Source: Defluviicoccus sp. (GTDB lineage Bacteria; Pseudomonadota; Alphaproteobacteria; MPNO01). From it: a DNA stretch of 64,000 nt. Below are positions 8,683-16,508 of the stretch, one piece after another. The translations under genes were made by a program, and so were the position numbers. The number at the start of each line of letters is the position of its first letter. Position 1 is the first letter of the stretch. The notes beneath the pieces are model-generated. The model did not search any database, was not told the origin of the DNA, and worked only from the letters and a program-made list of their open reading frames with translations. Where the stretch lies: NCBI GenBank assembly GCA_028820505.1, contig JAPPIT010000142.1, positions 1 through 64,000 of the forward strand, in the 5' to 3' direction.

Positions 8683-9129
8683 TCAGTCACCCGATCCGGA
8701 CTTCGCGGCGACGGGTTCCTCCCGGTCGTCCCCGGCGGGCGGGGCGTCGGCCTCTTCCCCGGATTCGGACGTTTGGGTCTCGTCGGCTCGGGATTCGCCC
8801 TTGGCCGAGGCCGCCTGTTCGGCATCCTCGAAGTCGAAGACCGATTCGTCGTCGAGCCATTCGTCCTCGATCTCGTCCTCGATATCGCGCTTGATGGTGT
8901 TTACCATCCCGTCGGGGTCGAGTTCGGTCTGGAGAGAATCTTTCACCTTGTCCAGTTCGGCCTCGCGCGCCATGTCCTCCAGCCCGCCCTGGAACTCGCG
9001 CGCGAGCTCCCTGGCGCGGCGGACCCATTGGCTCACCGTTCTGACCAGGCCGGGCAGCTCCTTGGGGCCGACCACGATCAGCGCGATCACGATAACGATC
9101 AGGAATTCCCAACTGCCGATGTCAAGCAT
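8683..9129 (-). CDS. tatB: Sec-independent translocase subunit TatB
   Basis: A 148-residue Tat component that forms the substrate receptor with TatC. It starts MLDIGSWEFLIVIVIALIVVGPKELPGL, with one membrane helix (about residues 5 to 20), the conserved GPKELP hinge and an amphipathic helix up to about residue 60. The long C-terminal part is acidic and probably disordered (many Glu/Asp, Ser, Ala), as in other TatB proteins. It sits between tatA (97 bases upstream) and tatC (2 bases downstream). The GPKELP sequence and the tail length distinguish it from TatA. Confidence 0.96.
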   Translation of the reverse strand: MLDIGSWEFLIVIVIALIVVGPKELPGLVRTVSQWVRRARELAREFQGGLEDMAREAELDKVKDSLQTELDPDGMVNTIKRDIEDEIEDEWLDDESVFDFEDAEQAASAKGESRADETQTSESGEEADAPPAGDDREEPVAAKSGSGD

Positions 9130-9226
9130 CGGCCGGCCGTTCCATCATCGGGTTGCCGTTCTGGCGGAGGGCCTGTCCACCGCAGCGTCCGTGCCGTGGC
9201 GCGCCGCCACCCCGTTCAACGAGGTT

Positions 9227-9460
9227 TCAGCTCTTGGCGGCCTCGTCCCGTTCCGTCGCTTCCGCTGGAATTTCCTTCGCGGTTTCCTGGGCTTCCGCCT
9301 TCACCGTGCCGGCCGGCTCGGTTTCCTTCAGGCCCTTCTTGAAAGCGTTGATGCCGCGCGCCGCATCGCCCATGAGACGCGAGAGCTTGCCTCCGCCCCC
9401 GAACAGGACAAGGACCACAACGAGGACGACGAGCCAGTGCCAGATGCTAAACGATCCCAT
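9227..9460 (-). CDS. tatA: Sec-independent translocase subunit TatA
   Basis: A 77-residue pore-forming Tat component. The start is set at ATG 9460 ([20 protein letters not shown]), preceded by AGGCAGGAG at good spacing; an in-frame ATG ten codons earlier lacks a better site and would add an atypical N terminus. A single helix spans about residues 6 to 21, then [25 protein letters not shown], the standard amphipathic helix. The C-terminal tail is short and charged. It is first of tatABC; a hairpin and a possible promoter lie between it and scpB. Confidence 0.95.
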   Translation of the reverse strand: MGSFSIWHWLVVLVVVLVLFGGGGKLSRLMGDAARGINAFKKGLKETEPAGTVKAEAQETAKEIPAEATERDEAAKS

Positions 9461-9487
9461 CGCGGGTGCTCCTGCCTTCCATCCTGC

Positions 9488-9510
9488 CATCGCCGCCGCG
9501 GGCGGCGATG
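9488..9510. other. Perfect hairpin between scpB and tatA
   Basis: CATCGCCGCC and GGCGGCGATG form a perfect 10-base stem with a 3-base loop (GCG). It lies 27 bases ahead of the tatA start on the minus strand. No T-run follows in either direction, so it does not look like a classical intrinsic terminator. It could be an RNA processing or stability element separating scpAB mRNA from tatABC mRNA, or part of a repeat. The structure is seen directly; its role is inference. Confidence 0.6.
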
Positions 9511-9520
9511 CCGGAAAGCG

Positions 9521-9549
9521 TATATACCCGAAACCGCGATGTCGTGCAC
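9521..9549 (-). promoter_or_regulatory. tatA: Possible tatA promoter
   Basis: On the minus strand a TATATA element at 9521 to 9526 lies 17 bases from GTGCAC, a weak match to a -35 box. It stands upstream of the hairpin and of tatA, inside the only sizeable gap (135 bases) in the argS-to-tatC run. This could give tatABC their own promoter. The -35 match is poor, so confidence is low. Confidence 0.3.
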
Positions 9550-9595
9550 TCGCGTTTGCGGCGAGCGTCCCGGCCGTGGTCGGGCCCGCCCCTTC

Positions 9596-10270
9596 CTATT
9601 CGGCGGCGGCCGCCGGGGCGAACTCGGGTTCCCGCGGACGGTCGGACAGCTCCCGGCGAGGAGCGGAGAAGGCCAGGACGCTCTCGTCGCGCTCCGTCTC
9701 GTCGTCCGTCTCCTGACCCTTGTCCCCCAAACCCACGATCGCGCTCGCGGGGCGGGTATCGAGCAGTCCGGTCGCCTTGAGCTCTTCGAACCCGGGCAGG
9801 TCCGCGAGGCCTGACAGTCCGAAATGGATCAGAAACTCGTCCGTCGTGCCCCAGGTTACGGGACGACCCGGCGTCCTGCGCCGGCCGGCCGGTCGTATCC
9901 AGCCCGCCTCCAGCAGGATGTCGAACGTGCCTTTGCTCGCCGCGACGCCGCGGATCTCCTCGACCTCGCTGCGGGTCACCGGCTGGTGGTAGGCGATGAC
10001 GGCAAGCGTTTCGACCGCCGCGCGCGAAAGTTTGCGGATCGCCTTGCGCTCGACGCGCATATGTCCGGCGAGGTCCTCCGCCGTGCGAAAGCACCAGCCG
10101 CCTGAGATCCGTACAAGGTTGACGCCGCGTCCGGCGTAAACCGCCGCGAGTTCGTCGATCAGGGCCGCCACGTCGGTATCTTCGGCGAAGCGCTCGGCGA
10201 GAGCGGCTTCGTCGACCGGTTCGGAAGCGGCGAACAGGATCGCTTCCATGAGGCGCAGATCATGCTTCAT
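9596..10270 (-). CDS. scpB: Segregation and condensation protein ScpB
   Basis: A 224-residue kleisin-associated winged-helix protein that works with ScpA and SMC in chromosome compaction and segregation. The N-terminal MKHDLRLMEAILFAASEPVDEAALAERF and the sequence GGWCFRTAEDLA, followed by LAVIAYHQPVTRSEVEEIRG at about residues 95 to 114, are characteristic. The last 50 residues are charged and low-complexity. Its ATG (10270) overlaps the scpA stop by 11 bases, pointing to translational coupling with scpA. Confidence 0.95.
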   Translation of the reverse strand: MKHDLRLMEAILFAASEPVDEAALAERFAEDTDVAALIDELAAVYAGRGVNLVRISGGWCFRTAEDLAGHMRVERKAIRKLSRAAVETLAVIAYHQPVTRSEVEEIRGVAASKGTFDILLEAGWIRPAGRRRTPGRPVTWGTTDEFLIHFGLSGLADLPGFEELKATGLLDTRPASAIVGLGDKGQETDDETERDESVLAFSAPRRELSDRPREPEFAPAAAAE

Positions 10271-11051
10271 TCGTGGCCTCCTGAACGGGTTGAAGGGCGC
10301 TGCGGCCGCGTATGTATATGGGGCCGAACGGGTTCATTTGCCTGAACTGGAGCCGACCCATCCGGGCGAGTTCGAGGCCCGCGACGAAAGTCGACGCGAT
10401 CGCGGAGCGGAGCCGGATGCCGCCGCCGGCCTCGGGCGGCAGGAACTCGAACAGGGTCTTCCAGTCCGCGGTGCCGCCGCTGAGGCCGCTCAGCCGCTCG
10501 ATCGCCTCGGCGATCGAGTAGAGCGTGCTGGGCTCGATTTCCAGCACTGCATCGCTCGCCCTCCGGCGGCTTTCGCCGTAGGCGGAAAGGAGATCGAAGA
10601 GGGATACCTCGTACACCGAGCGGCGAACGATCTCGATCTCCTGCGGCTCGCCGCGAGCGAACACCTCCCGGCCCAGAAGCGGCCGCGCCAATAATTGCCG
10701 GCCCTTTTCCTGCATCGCCTGCAACCGCCGCAGCTGGAAAGCGAGCGCCTCGGCAAGCTCAGGACCGCTGGGCTCTTCGTCGTCCTCCTCGTCGGGCAGC
10801 AGCAACCGCGACTTGAGGTAGACCAGCCAGGCGGCCATCACCAGATAGTCGGCGGCGATCTCCAGGTCGAGCCGCCGCGCCTCGGCGATGAACACCAGAT
10901 ACTGTTCGGCGAGATCGAGGATGGAAATGCGGGTGAGGTCGACCTTCTGCTGACGCGCCAGCACCAGGAGCACGTCGATCGGCCCCTCGTAGCCGTCGAG
11001 ATCGAGCTGAAGGGTCAGGCCGGGTCCGGCCGGCCAATCCTCTTCCGCCAC
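10260..11051 (-). CDS. scpA: Segregation and condensation protein ScpA
   Basis: About 263 residues; the kleisin subunit linking the heads of SMC and binding ScpB. The family core LDLDGYEGPIDVLLVLARQQKVDLTRI is at about residues 14 to 40 and the C-terminal winged helix carries FEFLPPEAG and TFVAGLELARMGRL. The open frame runs far upstream into the protease gene, so the start was chosen as GTG at 11051 (V-A-E-E-D-W), which lies 17 bases past the previous stop and gives a normal length. No ATG is available in this region, and the ribosome site is weak. It overlaps scpB by 11 bases. Confidence 0.92.
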   Translation of the reverse strand: MAEEDWPAGPGLTLQLDLDGYEGPIDVLLVLARQQKVDLTRISILDLAEQYLVFIAEARRLDLEIAADYLVMAAWLVYLKSRLLLPDEEDDEEPSGPELAEALAFQLRRLQAMQEKGRQLLARPLLGREVFARGEPQEIEIVRRSVYEVSLFDLLSAYGESRRRASDAVLEIEPSTLYSIAEAIERLSGLSGGTADWKTLFEFLPPEAGGGIRLRSAIASTFVAGLELARMGRLQFRQMNPFGPIYIRGRSALQPVQEATNEA

Positions 11052-11068
11052 CAGGTTTCCGTCTTCAG

Positions 11069-11746
11069 TCAGGGCGCAAACCCCGCGAGCCCCGCGATCA
11101 CACCCATCAGGAAGCGCACCGGCTCCCCGATCAGCCAGGGGAAGACGTTGAGGTCCACCCCGAACTCCTGCCCCGCGTAAGGCAGGACGAACAGCACGCC
11201 TATTATCACGAACAGGCCGAATCGCTCCATGCGGGCCAAAGGGCGTGCGAGCGGCAACGGCAGCAGCCCGACCGCGATGCGCCCTCCGTCGAGCGGCGGC
11301 AAGGGCAGCAGATTGAACACCGCGAGCACGAGGTTGATCACGATCGAGTTCCGCAGGTTCTCGAAAACCCAGAGCTCGGCGGTGACCGGCAGCAGCGGAA
11401 CCAGGTGCATGAGGGCGGCCGAGGCCGCGGCGAGAGCTATGTTGACCGCCGGCCCCGCGGCGGCGACCCAGACCATGTCCCGGCGGGGTCGTTCCAGACG
11501 GCTGAAATCGACGGGAACGGGCTTCGCCCAGCCGAAGACGAAGTTGCTGAAGGACAGCAGCAGCGCCGGTATCACGATCGTGCCGTAGGGATCGACATGG
11601 CGCAGCGGGTTGAAGGTCACCCGGCCCAGGCGCTTCGCGGTATCGTCGCCGAGCCGCCACGCGACATAGCCGTGCGCCGCCTCGTGCAGGGTGATCGCGA
11701 TCAGGACGGGCGCGATCCAGGTCGAGGCCGTGTAGACGAAATCCAT
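11069..11746 (-). CDS. Site-2 protease family (M50) membrane protein
   Basis: A 225-residue integral membrane metalloprotease-like protein. The zinc motif HEAAH lies at about residues 21 to 25 within the first helix, and the second conserved motif NLLPLPPLDGGR at about 155 to 166. Both are intact, so it is probably an active rhomboid-like S2P of the short type; the substrate is unknown. Its ATG overlaps the nagZ stop by one base (TGATG), so translation is likely coupled. It stands between nagZ and scpA and belongs to the same operon. Confidence 0.9.
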   Translation of the reverse strand: MDFVYTASTWIAPVLIAITLHEAAHGYVAWRLGDDTAKRLGRVTFNPLRHVDPYGTIVIPALLLSFSNFVFGWAKPVPVDFSRLERPRRDMVWVAAAGPAVNIALAAASAALMHLVPLLPVTAELWVFENLRNSIVINLVLAVFNLLPLPPLDGGRIAVGLLPLPLARPLARMERFGLFVIIGVLFVLPYAGQEFGVDLNVFPWLIGEPVRFLMGVIAGLAGFAP

Positions 11747-12759
11747 CAATCGCCCGCCGTCACCGGGAGCCTGGCGCGGCGGGCCAGCGCGACGCCGTTC
11801 CCGAACCGCGCCATCGCGCGGTCGCTCATCGGCCCCGTGCCACGCATGGTCTCGCGCATTTCGGCCAGATCGCCGTTGCAGTGCAGGACCACGTCGCAGC
11901 CGGCGTCGAGGGCAGCGCGCGCGCGAGCGCCGGGACCGCCGGTCAACGCCCTCATGCAGAGATCGTCGGAGACAAGCAGGCCCGCGAAGCCGATGGAACC
12001 GCGGATCGCGCTCTCCACGACCGTCCGGGATGCGGTCGCCGGGGCGTTGGCGTCGAAAGCCGTGTAGACCACGTGCGCGGTCATCGCCCAGGGCATGTCG
12101 CGCAGTGCGCGAAACGGCGCGAAATCGGCTTCCAGCGCCTCCCCCGGGGCATCCACCGCGGGGAGCGCCAGATGGCTGTCGACCGTCGCCCGCCCGTGAC
12201 CCGGAATATGCTTGATCACCGGGATCACCCCCTCGGAGAGGAGCCCCTCGCAGACGGCGCGCCCGAGCGCGGCGACGATGTCCGGATCCTTCGAGAAGGC
12301 GCGGTCTCCGATGATGGCGTGGCCCTGGGGAGCCGGCACGTCGAGCAGCGGCAGGCAGTTCACGTCGATGCCGAGATCCGCGAGTTCGCCGGCGATGTCC
12401 CGCGCGGCGATGCGCGCCGTTTCGATTGCGCGGTCGAGACCCCGTTCGGCGGCCATGTCCCCGAAACTGCGCCAGGCCGCGCGTCGTCGCCAATGCGGCG
12501 GCCCGAGGCGCTGCACCCTTCCTCCCTCCTGGTCGACCAGCACCGGGGCGTCGTCCCGGCCTACGGCGTCGCGGAGGGCCGAGACCAGATCGCGAACCTG
12601 CCGGGGCTCCCGGCAGTTGCGCCCGAACAGGATGAAACCGAGCGGATCGGCGTCGGCGAAGAACCTCCGCTCTTGCGCGCCGAGCGTCTCGCCCGCGCAA
12701 CCGAAGATTACCGCGGCCGGATGCGTCGGTTCAGCGCCTGACGACGAGGCAGCCGACAT
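11746..12759 (-). CDS. nagZ: Beta-N-acetylhexosaminidase NagZ
   Basis: A 337-residue cytoplasmic glycoside hydrolase family 3 enzyme that removes N-acetylglucosamine from anhydromuropeptides during cell-wall recycling. Signature features are VLVDQEGGRVQRLGPPHW at about residues 73 to 90, the loop IKHIPGHGRATVDSH at about 167 to 181 that carries the catalytic Asp-His dyad, and the nucleophile aspartate in LLVSDDLCMRAL. The first 30 bases overlap the end of the SPOR gene; no other Met lies near the domain start, so ATG 12759 was kept. Confidence 0.96.
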   Translation of the reverse strand: MSAASSSGAEPTHPAAVIFGCAGETLGAQERRFFADADPLGFILFGRNCREPRQVRDLVSALRDAVGRDDAPVLVDQEGGRVQRLGPPHWRRRAAWRSFGDMAAERGLDRAIETARIAARDIAGELADLGIDVNCLPLLDVPAPQGHAIIGDRAFSKDPDIVAALGRAVCEGLLSEGVIPVIKHIPGHGRATVDSHLALPAVDAPGEALEADFAPFRALRDMPWAMTAHVVYTAFDANAPATASRTVVESAIRGSIGFAGLLVSDDLCMRALTGGPGARARAALDAGCDVVLHCNGDLAEMRETMRGTGPMSDRAMARFGNGVALARRARLPVTAGD

Positions 12760-13480
12760 TGCGCTTCTCGAGATCGGCGCACAGACGCAGGGCCTTCTTC
12801 CGGTCGCTCACCGGACCGGCGAGAAGCCTGTAATAGACACCCTTCGGCGGACCGAGATCCTTTTTCTCTACCGCGAGTCCGAGACCGGAGAGGAGATCGC
12901 TGTGGCGCGTCCGGAGACGCTTCCACGCCTTGTCGACGCCGGCTTTCGAACGGAGCGCGGCGAGCTGCAGCCGGTATTTCTCCGCCTCCGGAAGCGGGGC
13001 GGGCGGTTTCCGGGCTTCCGCCTCCGCCTTCGCCGTCTCCGTATTCTTCGCCGGGCTTGCCGTTTCGGGTTCCGCCGGGTCAGGGTCGGGAATCGCGGCG
13101 ACCGGCTCCTCAGGCGGTTCCGGCTCGTACCTGGGACGCGGCAGCGGGACTTCCGGAGGCGGCAACAGACGTTCGGGGGTCCTGTTCTGCGGGGCCGCGG
13201 CGACGCGGTCGTAGATCCGCTTGTCCCGGTCGGGAACGGCGCGGCCGCCGGGGGAGTCCGGCTTGACCTTGAACGGTCCGGGATCGGCCGCGATCAGCAC
13301 CGGGGCTCCGCCGGACGCCGACGACCGCCCTTCGCTGTAGGCATGGACCATCGCCACGCCGGAAGCGGCCAGCGCCGCGATTCCGACGGCGCCGGAGAGC
13401 AGTTTCCGGAGCCGGCGCATGCCGCCTCCCTTCCCGTGCCCGTGGCGGACGGTTGGATCGGCGCCGGGCCTCCTCGCCAT
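12731..13480 (-). CDS. SPOR domain envelope protein
   Basis: A 249-residue protein with a short basic cytoplasmic N terminus, one membrane helix (about residues 27 to 47), a long Pro/Glu/Ala-rich periplasmic linker and a C-terminal SPOR domain (about 168 to 247, KYRLQLAALRSKAGVDKAWKR onwards). SPOR domains bind denuded septal glycan, so a division-site role is likely. Its start overlaps the argS stop by one base (TGATG), and its end overlaps the nagZ start by 29 bases. The genes form a compact operon argS-SPOR-nagZ. Confidence 0.92.
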   Translation of the reverse strand: MARRPGADPTVRHGHGKGGGMRRLRKLLSGAVGIAALAASGVAMVHAYSEGRSSASGGAPVLIAADPGPFKVKPDSPGGRAVPDRDKRIYDRVAAAPQNRTPERLLPPPEVPLPRPRYEPEPPEEPVAAIPDPDPAEPETASPAKNTETAKAEAEARKPPAPLPEAEKYRLQLAALRSKAGVDKAWKRLRTRHSDLLSGLGLAVEKKDLGPPKGVYYRLLAGPVSDRKKALRLCADLEKRNVGCLVVRR

Positions 13481-15234
13481 CAGCGCATTTCCTCGACCGG
13501 GTTCACGCCCATGACTTCGAGCCCGGACGCTATGACCAGGGCGGTCGCCCGCACCAGGGCGAGGCGGGACCGGCTCAACGCGAGATCGCCGGCGACGACG
13601 AAGCGGCGATCGTCATCGACGTTGCCGCGGTTCCAGAGGGCGTGGAAAGCGGCCGCTATGTCCGACAGCGCAAAGGCGATCCGATGCGGCTCGGCCGCTT
13701 CGGCGGCGGCCTCGACCGTGCGCGGCCAGCCGGCCAGCATGCGGATCAGCGAGAGTTCCTCTTCCTCGTCGAGCCGGTCGAGCGGCGCCTCGGCGAGCGC
13801 TGGATCGGAAAAATCCTCGCCGGGAAACGTCTCCGCCGCGTTGCGCAGCGCCGAACAGGCGCGCGCATGGGCGTACTGGACATAGAAAACCGGGTTATCC
13901 TTCGATTGCTCGACCGCCCGGGCGAGGTCGAAGTCGAGCGAGGCTTCGTTTCCGCGCGTCAGCATGATGAACCGCACCACGTCCATGCCGACCCGGTCGA
14001 CCACTTCGCGCAGGGTGACGAACGTGCCCGCGCGCTTCGACATCTTCACCGGCCGCCCGGCCTCGGAAAGATTGACCAGGTTGCAGATGAGGACGTCGAA
14101 GTCCGCCTTGCCCCCGCTCAGCGCCGCGACCGCGGCCTGCATGCGCTTCACGTAGCCCTTGTGATCGGCGCCCCAGACATCGATCAGGATGGGGAAGCCC
14201 CGGCGGAACTTGTCCCGATGATAGGCCATGTCGGTAGCAAAATAAGTCCAGCTGCCGTCCGATTTGCGAATCGCCCTGTCGGTATCGTCGCCGAACGCGG
14301 TCGAGCGGAACAGGGTCTGCGGCCGGGGCTCCCAATCCTCGTCCGTCCTTCCCTTGGGCCGTTCGAGAATGCCGACATGCAGAAGCCCGCGGCTTTCGAG
14401 GTCGGAGAGCGTGTCGTCGACCGCCCCCGATGCGGCAAGCGCGCGTTCCGAGGAAAAGACGTCGTGCGAGATGCCGAGCGCCGCGAGGTCGTCCCTGATC
14501 AGGTCCATCATCGCATCGACCGCGAAGTCGCGGACCGGCGGAAGCCAGTCCTCCTCCGCGCGGTCGAGCCATCTCGCGCCGTCCCGCTCGAGAAGCGCCG
14601 CGCCCGCCTCGACGAGATACTCGCCGGGGTAATGATCCTCCGGCAGTTCGCCCGCCTCCTGCCCGGCCGCCTCCCGGTAACGGTGGTGAAGCGAGCGCGC
14701 GAGCACGTCGACCTGAACGCCGGCATCGTTGACGTAGTACTCGCGGGTGACGGCGTACCCCACCTTGGCGAAGAGCGAGGCAAGCGCATCGCCGACAACC
14801 GCGCCCCGGCCGTGGCCCACATGCATCGGGCCGGTGGGGTTGGCCGATACGTACTCGACGTTGACTTTGTTGCCCTTGCCCAGGTCCGAGTCGCCGTAAG
14901 ACGTGCCGGCGGCGAGAATGTCGCGGAGCCGCGCGCGCCAGACCTCGCCTCGCAGGCGGAGATTGATGAACCCGGGTCCGGCGACCGAGGCGTCGACCAC
15001 GTCCGCATGCGCGGCGAGCGCCGCCGCCACCCGTTCCGCGAGATCTCGCGGGTTCATGCCGGCCGCCTTCGCGCGCACCAGCGCGACATTGCTGGAAACC
15101 TCGCCGTGGCGCGCATCCCGCGGCGGCTCGACGGAGAAATCCGCGCCGTTGGCGACGGGGGCCTGCCCGACCTGTTCCAGTGCGACGGCGAGGGAGTTCT
15201 CGATAAGCTCCCTCATGGCCTCGAATACGTTCAT
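13480..15234 (-). CDS. argS: Arginine--tRNA ligase
   Basis: A 584-residue class I aminoacyl-tRNA synthetase charging tRNA-Arg. The N-terminal additional domain covers about residues 1 to 110. The HIGH motif is present as [14 protein letters not shown] near 127 to 140 and the KMSKS-like motif as [10 protein letters not shown] near 398 to 407. The anticodon-binding DALR domain is C-terminal. Full length. It starts the minus-strand housekeeping run and is divergent from erpA, with 125 bases between them. A dgt gene often found upstream of argS in relatives is absent. Confidence 0.98.
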   Translation of the reverse strand: MNVFEAMRELIENSLAVALEQVGQAPVANGADFSVEPPRDARHGEVSSNVALVRAKAAGMNPRDLAERVAAALAAHADVVDASVAGPGFINLRLRGEVWRARLRDILAAGTSYGDSDLGKGNKVNVEYVSANPTGPMHVGHGRGAVVGDALASLFAKVGYAVTREYYVNDAGVQVDVLARSLHHRYREAAGQEAGELPEDHYPGEYLVEAGAALLERDGARWLDRAEEDWLPPVRDFAVDAMMDLIRDDLAALGISHDVFSSERALAASGAVDDTLSDLESRGLLHVGILERPKGRTDEDWEPRPQTLFRSTAFGDDTDRAIRKSDGSWTYFATDMAYHRDKFRRGFPILIDVWGADHKGYVKRMQAAVAALSGGKADFDVLICNLVNLSEAGRPVKMSKRAGTFVTLREVVDRVGMDVVRFIMLTRGNEASLDFDLARAVEQSKDNPVFYVQYAHARACSALRNAAETFPGEDFSDPALAEAPLDRLDEEEELSLIRMLAGWPRTVEAAAEAAEPHRIAFALSDIAAAFHALWNRGNVDDDRRFVVAGDLALSRSRLALVRATALVIASGLEVMGVNPVEEMR

Positions 15235-15323
15235 TTCGGCCTTCGGCGATCATGCGACACGGCTGGCAGCCCGTAATTGCGCGACGAAGGAAACGATTTC
15301 AAGTGCTTAATGTCGACCGCGGC

Positions 15324-15352
15324 TTGACGGCATAGCGACCCCGGCCTAGATA
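15324..15352 (+). promoter_or_regulatory. erpA: Sigma-70 type promoter of erpA (leaderless)
   Basis: TTGACG (15324 to 15329), a 17-base spacer and TAGATA (15347 to 15352) make a near-consensus sigma-70 promoter on the plus strand. The A of the erpA ATG is at 15360, 8 bases after the last -10 base, where transcription would normally begin. No ribosome site precedes the ATG. The simplest reading is a leaderless mRNA. Confidence 0.7.
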
Positions 15353-15359
15353 AGCTGCC

Positions 15360-15728
15360 ATGTCGGAGGGGGTGGAAAGCGGCACCGGGCCGGCGGTTGC
15401 GGCGGTAACGATCAGCGACTCGGCGGTGCGCCGGATCCGCGAGCTCGAAGCGGCCGAGGACGCCTCGGGCGCGATGCTTCGGGTCGCGGTGGGCGGCGGC
15501 GGCTGCTCCGGATTCCAGTACAGCTTCACCTTCGACGATTCCTGCAACGGCGACGACAAGGTGTTTTCGCGCGACGGCGTTCGCGTCGTGATCGACGACA
15601 TCTCGCTCGAATTCCTCGGCGGTTCCGAGATCGACTATGTCGAGGAACTCGTGGGCGCCTATTTCACGGTTCGCAACCCGAACGCGGCGTCGACCTGCGG
15701 CTGCGGAGTCTCGTTCGCGGTCGGATGA
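15360..15728 (+). CDS. erpA: Iron-sulfur cluster insertion protein ErpA (A-type carrier)
   Basis: A 122-residue HesB/IscA-type carrier that delivers iron-sulfur clusters to target enzymes. The three ligand cysteines are visible in GGGGCSGFQYSF (about residues 44 to 55) and in the C-terminal STCGCGVSF (about 112 to 120). The N-terminal 12 residues are a variable extension. The promoter position implies leaderless translation from ATG 15360; GTG four codons later is possible but sits too close to its GGAGG. It shares a 4-base ATGA overlap with xthA. Confidence 0.95.
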   Translation: MSEGVESGTGPAVAAVTISDSAVRRIRELEAAEDASGAMLRVAVGGGGCSGFQYSFTFDDSCNGDDKVFSRDGVRVVIDDISLEFLGGSEIDYVEELVGAYFTVRNPNAASTCGCGVSFAVG

Positions 15729-16504
15729 CCAGGATCGCCACCTGGAACGTCAATTCCATCCGCGCCCGGCTGCCCCGCGTGCTCGAATGGCTGGCCGAGT
15801 TTTCCCCCGACATCGTTCTCGCCCAGGAGCTCAAGGCGACCGACGAGACGTTCCCGCGCGAGGCGATCGAGGATGCGGGGTACAACGTCGCCATCTGCGG
15901 ACAGAAGAACTTCAACGGCGTCGGCATCTTCGCGAGGCAACCGATCGAGGACGTGCGGACCGGCCTCCCCGGCGATCCCGACGACGACCAGGCGCGCTAT
16001 ATCGAGGCTTTCGTCGGCGACCTCAGGGTGGCGTCGATCTATCTGCCCAACGGCAACCCCGCGCCGGGCGCAAAATACGATTACAAGCTGCGCTGGATGG
16101 ACCGTCTGCTCGCACACGCCCGCGACCTGCTGCGCCAGGAGGAGGCGCTGGTGCTCGGCGGCGACTACAACGTGGTGCCGACCGACGAGGACTGCTACGA
16201 CCCCGACGGTTGGGCCGACGACGCGCTGTGCCGGCCGGAATCGCGAAGGCGTTACCGTTCCCTGATCCATCTCGGGCTGACGGACGCCTACCGGGCGTTC
16301 AACGGCGCGCCGCACACGTACAGCTTCTGGGACTACCAGGGCGGCGCATGGCAGAAGGACTTCGGGCTTCTGATCGACCATGTGCTCTTGTCGCCGCAGG
16401 CCGCCGACCGGCTGTCGGCGTCCGGTATCGACAAGGGTCCTCGCGGCAAGCAGAAGGCGTCGGACCACACCCCTGTCTGGTGCGAAATCGACCCGCCGGC
16501 CTGA
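15725..16504 (+). CDS. xthA: Exodeoxyribonuclease III
   Basis: A 259-residue Mg-dependent AP endonuclease and 3'-5' exonuclease for base-excision repair, from the endonuclease/exonuclease/phosphatase superfamily. Landmarks are TRIATWNVNSIRARL at the N terminus, AQELKATDETFP near residue 37 (metal-binding Glu), the LVLGGDYNVVPTDED region near 142, and the C-terminal KASDHTPVWCEI with the catalytic Asp-His pair. The start overlaps the erpA stop by 4 bases, so the two are co-transcribed. It ends 4 bases before the convergent UbiD gene. Confidence 0.97.
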   Translation: MTRIATWNVNSIRARLPRVLEWLAEFSPDIVLAQELKATDETFPREAIEDAGYNVAICGQKNFNGVGIFARQPIEDVRTGLPGDPDDDQARYIEAFVGDLRVASIYLPNGNPAPGAKYDYKLRWMDRLLAHARDLLRQEEALVLGGDYNVVPTDEDCYDPDGWADDALCRPESRRRYRSLIHLGLTDAYRAFNGAPHTYSFWDYQGGAWQKDFGLLIDHVLLSPQAADRLSASGIDKGPRGKQKASDHTPVWCEIDPPA

Positions 16505-16508
16505 ACGC

